A stretch of 36,720 nt of DNA, from assembly GCA_023230485.1 (NCBI GenBank), contig JALNXG010000040.1:1-36720 (forward strand). The letters are read 5' to 3'. The translations under genes and the position numbers were made by a program. Position 1 is the first letter of the stretch; each line of letters opens with the position of its first letter. Below the pieces are notes generated by a model, which saw nothing but the letters and a program-made list of their open reading frames with translations, was not told the origin of the DNA and made no database searches. This DNA is from Melioribacteraceae bacterium. Lineage in GTDB: Bacteria > Bacteroidota > Ignavibacteria > Ignavibacteriales > Melioribacteraceae. Below are positions 33,369 through 36,720 of the stretch, one piece after another.

Positions 33369-34229
33369 CTATTTCTTAGGATTAATTACCTCGTATAGTG
33401 CTGAATAGTCTTTATCTCCAAGGTTTTCTCCCATCGCATTTATTAACAATTCTTTTACAGCGTTAATTATACCCGTATTTATTTTCGCTTCTTTGAATTG
33501 AGTTTCTATCAAGTTAATATCCTTCAACATATGCTTAAGCGGAAAATTTGGATTATCATAATTTCTTGAATCGTAATTGCTAATCTTTTTATCATAAGTA
33601 GGCGCATATAGTGCACTCTGTTTAAGGATATTTATAAAGGGTATAGTATCAATATTATTCTTTATCAGATAGGAATAGCTTGCGGAAAATATTGCAGCCA
33701 GAGAAGGGATAAATTGATTTAATGCTAATTTTATTGCAGCCGCACTCCCTATGCTTCCAACATAAGTGATATTATCACTAATTAATTCAAGTATTGGTTT
33801 ATATTTATTAACTAATTCTTCTTTGCCTCCGCATAAAATCATTAAAGAGCTATCTTTAATTTGTGGAATACTGCCGAGAACAGGTGCTTCTATATATTCT
33901 CCACCAAATGATTCTATCCGTTCCTCCAATAGCTCACTTTCCCCCGGGGAAATTGTACTCATTTGAACTACTATTTTTCCGGTAAATGAATTGTATCCCT
34001 CACTAAATAGAAGGGAACATAATGCAGGATAATCAGTAACCATTGTGAAAATAATATTGCTTTCATTAATCGCTTCAGCAGGTGTTTCGGCTGCTAATGC
34101 ACCTTTCTGCTTAAGAGCATTAGTTTTGCTCTTTGTTCTATTGTATATATATAGTTGTTTTGATTTACCAATAAATTTTTCTGCTAATGGTTCTCCCATT
34201 AAACCTGTTCCAAGAAATGCGATTTTCAT
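33369..34229 (-). CDS. NAD(P)-dependent beta-hydroxyacid dehydrogenase family
   Basis: The 286 residues show a Rossmann domain with GTGLMGEPLAEKF (near 7-19) and RTKSK, suggesting NADP preference in similar enzymes. The substrate loop reads STISPGES and the catalytic helix has Lys167 and Asn171 in IKLALNQ. This is the 3-hydroxyisobutyrate/glyoxylate-succinic semialdehyde reductase family. The substrate remains open. The start overlaps the bshB1 stop by 4 bases, and the SLC13 gene follows 27 bases later. Confidence 0.92.
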   Translation of the reverse strand: MKIAFLGTGLMGEPLAEKFIGKSKQLYIYNRTKSKTNALKQKGALAAETPAEAINESNIIFTMVTDYPALCSLLFSEGYNSFTGKIVVQMSTISPGESELLEERIESFGGEYIEAPVLGSIPQIKDSSLMILCGGKEELVNKYKPILELISDNITYVGSIGSAAAIKLALNQFIPSLAAIFSASYSYLIKNNIDTIPFINILKQSALYAPTYDKKISNYDSRNYDNPNFPLKHMLKDINLIETQFKEAKINTGIINAVKELLINAMGENLGDKDYSALYEVINPKK

Positions 34230-34957
34230 TTTCCTCCCTCCAACAAGTAATTTAAGTCATATTCTATTAATTCTTCGCAGTAAAACGCTTCTCCATATTC
34301 TTTACCGATTTTAAATCCAAAATATTTTGCTCGCGCTTCCAAAAACTTAATAAACTCAGGGCTGCTTATAAAAGTCTCGGGACCTTCATTCTCTGCATTC
34401 GGATTATGAAACTGTGTATTGAAAGCAAAAACGGCATCCATCTTTTGCTTAAAGGTGTTGCTTATATCGATTATAAATGTAGGTGGAAATTCATAAGTCT
34501 GCATAAAATAAAAAAGCTTCTTCGGTCGATAGGCTTTTTGCAATCCTTCATCATCTTCTGTTTCATATTTAGTAACACCCGAAAAAAACATCGCCTCCTT
34601 TATCAGCATACTTACCCCTATGTGATCGGGATGCCTATCATTATTATATGGTGCAAATATTATTCCCGGTTTATATTTCCTAATTAAAGAAACAATTATT
34701 TTTCTATACTCCAAATTCGGTCTTAAATTCCCATCTGCAAAACCTAAGTTTTCTCTATATGTTAAATTCAAAATCTTAGTAGCTTCTGCGGCTTCTTTGT
34801 TGCGTGTTCCCGCATTTCCTCTCGAACCTAATTCTCCTGCTGATAAATCTATTACACCAACTTTCTTCCCCTCTGAAGTTAAATTGGCAATTGTTCCACC
34901 CATCCCTAATTCTGCATCATCCGGATGCGCTGCAAATATCATTACATCTAATTTCAT
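34226..34957 (-). CDS. bshB1: bacillithiol biosynthesis deacetylase BshB1
   Basis: BshB1 removes the acetyl group from GlcNAc-malate in bacillithiol synthesis. The 243 residues show the LmbE/PIG-L metal motif AHPDDAELG (10-18) and the second metal site DRHPDH (107-112), plus the BshB1-typical LGSRGNAGTRNKEAAEA. The last part has the expected EAFYCEEL. Length is normal. It overlaps the dehydrogenase by 4 bases. GAAGGGAT precedes the ATG. Neither bshA nor bshC is in the window. Confidence 0.93.
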   Translation of the reverse strand: MKLDVMIFAAHPDDAELGMGGTIANLTSEGKKVGVIDLSAGELGSRGNAGTRNKEAAEATKILNLTYRENLGFADGNLRPNLEYRKIIVSLIRKYKPGIIFAPYNNDRHPDHIGVSMLIKEAMFFSGVTKYETEDDEGLQKAYRPKKLFYFMQTYEFPPTFIIDISNTFKQKMDAVFAFNTQFHNPNAENEGPETFISSPEFIKFLEARAKYFGFKIGKEYGEAFYCEELIEYDLNYLLEGGK

Positions 34958-35000
34958 TTTATCCCTTCATTTATTTCACCTTCTTAAATTAAATAAAAAT

Positions 35001-35026
35001 CATACTTTTTGTTATCAAAAAGTATG
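35001..35026. promoter_or_regulatory. 11-bp inverted repeat between divergent genes
   Basis: CATACTTTTTG (35001-35011) and CAAAAAGTATG (35016-35026) form a perfect inverted repeat around TTAT. It lies midway between the divergent bshB1 and lipoprotein starts. A plus-strand TATATT at 35029-35034 with TTGTTA at 35009-35014 would overlap it, so an operator is a reasonable guess. A hairpin is also possible, but both neighbours start away from it. Confidence 0.45.
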
Positions 35027-35061
35027 GTTATATTTAATTATTATAATCGGAAGTACATTAA

Positions 35062-36213
35062 ATGAAAAATTCTAAAATGAGTTTTTTTATTCCCTTTATT
35101 ATTTTTTTTGTTTCAATAGGCTTCTTTAATAGTTGTGAATTAAATGACACTGAACCAACAGGACCAGTTTCTGATTCAATTAACGATATTAAATTTATTT
35201 CAGGAAAGGTCATTTCAGAGGTTACAGGATATGGTCTCCCAGGAGTTTCGATTACCATCAATAGTGTTGTTGTCTTGTCCGATTCCTCCGGTAATTTCGA
35301 TTTTAGTAATAAATTCACAACTGGCGAGTATTCTGTTTCTCTTTCTAAATCGGGTTATGTTCCTATTATAAGAAAAATTAATATTAGTGACTCAATAGAC
35401 GGAAAAACTTTTTTACTTTTCTTAAGTATGATTAAAATAAATTCAGGAGTAGCAATTAATTCATCTGTTACAAATACAATTTCCACTGAAGAAAATTTAT
35501 CTTTACAAATTAATCAAGGCTCACTTTCAGGTAATTCTAATATTTCAATTACTCCGGTCTATGGTGCAGGAACCCCCGTTATTAATAAATTTGGTAAATA
35601 TATTTTTGGTGGAGTATTGATTGAAGCCGATAACAGTGTTTCTATTAATTCTCCACTTTATTTAAGAATGCCTTATGATATTCCTTTAGGTCTTATTGGA
35701 AATTGGAAAGCCGGAATTTGGGACCCTGTTACAAACACAATCACGAAAGAGATTCCTATTCGATTAGAATCTTCTTCTCAGCAATGGGTAGTGGATATCT
35801 CTCAATTCGGTTATCTATTAGCCTGGTTTGATAATCCTATTAGAATAAACACTCAATCTTATCAGGATTCTCTTGTTGTAACCACTTCGATAGCAGATTG
35901 CACTAACTTAATGGCAATAGTAAAAAAACCTTTTACCATTTCATTAAGTAATAATGAGAATAAAAAACAAATTGAAAATTATACAGGTTTTAATTCCGCT
36001 GTTTCTTTTACAAGAAATCTTGTTGTGAAGAGAACTGAAGCCGAACAAAAAAAACAATTAACATACTTTGAGTCAGGCTTTGAATATAAAATAGAATTCC
36101 AGAATTATGAATCTGGTGTTTGGGAGCTTATTGGCATTCAAAAAGTACCTCAAAATATACAAGTAATTAACCGCCTCGTTGGTGTTTGCCATAATCAAGG
36201 AAGCGGTAATTAA
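35062..36213 (+). CDS. lipoprotein with carboxypeptidase-regulatory-like domain
   Basis: The 383 residues start with a signal peptide (about 1-24) ending at Cys25 in FFNSC, a likely lipoprotein site. Residues about 47-110 match a carboxypeptidase-regulatory-like beta-sandwich (ISGKVISEVTGYGLPGVSI, LSDSSGNFDF and SLSKSGYVPI). The rest is beta-rich with no catalytic motif seen. The ATG follows GGAAG at 8 bases. Transcription is divergent from bshB1, and gatB begins 25 bases after its stop, so the two are likely co-transcribed. Its function is unknown; surface-exposed ligand binding is possible. Confidence 0.8.
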   Translation: MKNSKMSFFIPFIIFFVSIGFFNSCELNDTEPTGPVSDSINDIKFISGKVISEVTGYGLPGVSITINSVVVLSDSSGNFDFSNKFTTGEYSVSLSKSGYVPIIRKINISDSIDGKTFLLFLSMIKINSGVAINSSVTNTISTEENLSLQINQGSLSGNSNISITPVYGAGTPVINKFGKYIFGGVLIEADNSVSINSPLYLRMPYDIPLGLIGNWKAGIWDPVTNTITKEIPIRLESSSQQWVVDISQFGYLLAWFDNPIRINTQSYQDSLVVTTSIADCTNLMAIVKKPFTISLSNNENKKQIENYTGFNSAVSFTRNLVVKRTEAEQKKQLTYFESGFEYKIEFQNYESGVWELIGIQKVPQNIQVINRLVGVCHNQGSGN

Positions 36214-36238
36214 TTTCATTCATTAATCCACAATTAAT

Positions 36239-36720
36239 ATGACAAAATTTGAACCTGTGATTGGATTAGAAATCCACGCACAATTATTAACTAAAACTAA
36301 ATTATTTTGCGGCTGTTCTACAAAGTTCGGTAATCCTCCTAACTCGAATATATGCCCTATATGCCTAGGACATCCCGGTGTATTGCCTGTACTAAATAAA
36401 AAAGTAGTTGAATTTGCAATTATGATGGGATTAGCGCTTGATTGTTCAATACGAGAATATTCTACATTTGCGCGTAAAAATTATTTTTACCCCGATCTTC
36501 CTAAAGGATATCAAATTTCGCAGTACGATGAGCCAATCTGTGAAAATGGTTTTGTATTTGTTAATTCTGAAACAGGTGAAAAAAAAATTAGAGTATTAAG
36601 AATTCACATTGAAGAAGATGCAGGCAAATCTATTCACGATCAAGGGTACGGCACTTTGGTTGACGTTAATCGCTGTGGCGTTCCATTAATTGAAATTGTT
36701 ACCGAACCGGACTTAAATTC
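36239..36720 (+). CDS. gatB: Asp-tRNA(Asn)/Glu-tRNA(Gln) amidotransferase subunit B, 5' part
   Basis: GatB activates Glu- or Asp-tRNA for amidation. Only the first 160 or so residues are present, as the gene runs off the right edge. They show the family start FEPVIGLEIHAQL, the zinc-binding cysteines C24, C26, C39, C42 in CGCSTKFG and ICPICLGHPG, then RKNYFYPDLPKGYQISQYD, IHIEEDAGKS and VDVNRCGVPLIEIVTEPD. The ATG is at 36239-36241. It lies 25 bases after the lipoprotein stop. gatC lies at 20308-20604 on the other strand. Confidence 0.95.
   Translation, partial: MTKFEPVIGLEIHAQLLTKTKLFCGCSTKFGNPPNSNICPICLGHPGVLPVLNKKVVEFAIMMGLALDCSIREYSTFARKNYFYPDLPKGYQISQYDEPICENGFVFVNSETGEKKIRVLRIHIEEDAGKSIHDQGYGTLVDVNRCGVPLIEIVTEPDLN

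Noticed and set aside
34958..34983. A three-codon open frame (ATG AAG GGA TAA) just before bshB1, considered as a leader peptide
   Set aside because: It overlaps the GAAGGGAT ribosome site of bshB1 and is too short to distinguish from chance.
35001..35026. The inverted repeat read as an intrinsic terminator
   Set aside because: Both flanking genes are transcribed away from it, and the stem is AT-rich, so an operator is more reasonable.

Overview
The window looks like chromosomal DNA of a free-living, Gram-negative, AT-rich bacterium of the Bacteroidota/Chlorobiota/Ignavibacteriota branch, most likely an Ignavibacteria-type lineage; this placement is an inference. Evidence for an outer membrane is the Kdo/LPS transport set (kdsA, kdsB, kdsD, lptB, lptC and an OstA/LptA-like gene). 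Evidence for the branch is a full moxR-DUF58-batABCDE stress operon, a DUF3098-like protein and a BshB1-type bacillithiol deacetylase. Unlike typical Bacteroidota, several genes have clear Shine-Dalgarno sequences (AGGAGG before a TTG-started moxR) and the best promoters are of the TTGACA/TATA type. I see no phage, IS element, CRISPR array or tRNA.

Layout. Bases 1-17 are the 5' tip of a 16S rRNA gene on the minus strand. Bases 18-445 are its leader, with a boxA-like element and two tandem promoter-like units. On the plus strand follow a small unknown protein, a promoter plus compact terminator that could make a ~70-nt RNA, and a tight set of DUF3098-like, EutN/CcmL shell protein and dprA genes. 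A minus-strand unit (9.5 to 2.5 kb) reads penicillin acylase, metF, a degenerate Gfo/Idh oxidoreductase, ddl, an FtsB-like gene, rarA. Then, on plus, come a LiaF-like membrane protein, an AdhE-type CoA-acylating aldehyde dehydrogenase with a C-terminal tail like a microcompartment-targeting peptide, and a 60-residue membrane protein.

From 12.3 to 21.9 kb the minus strand carries envelope biogenesis. A B12-binding protein, an acyltransferase, ruvB, kdsA, kdsD, lptC, ostA-like and lptB run nearly end to end. They are preceded by a VWA/FN3-like lipoprotein, gatC and kdsB. From 22 to 30 kb lies the Bat operon: MoxR ATPase, DUF58, a BatD-like anchor, BatA and BatB (VWA), BatC (TPR with a Q/D/K/N-rich repeat), BatD and BatE. 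From 30 to 35 kb, on minus, are an RlmI-like rRNA methyltransferase, a DUF302 protein with its own promoter and terminator, and a bshB1 / beta-hydroxyacid dehydrogenase / SLC13 transporter unit. The right edge has a plus-strand lipoprotein and the start of gatB.

Most of the window is ordinary housekeeping. The points most worth a second look are: two microcompartment-type genes (EutN/CcmL, tailed aldehyde dehydrogenase) with no hexameric shell gene in view; the compact terminator/pseudoknot RNA driven by a promoter that shares a 9-base block with the distal rRNA promoter; and a Gfo/Idh-family protein that has lost its catalytic Lys and His.
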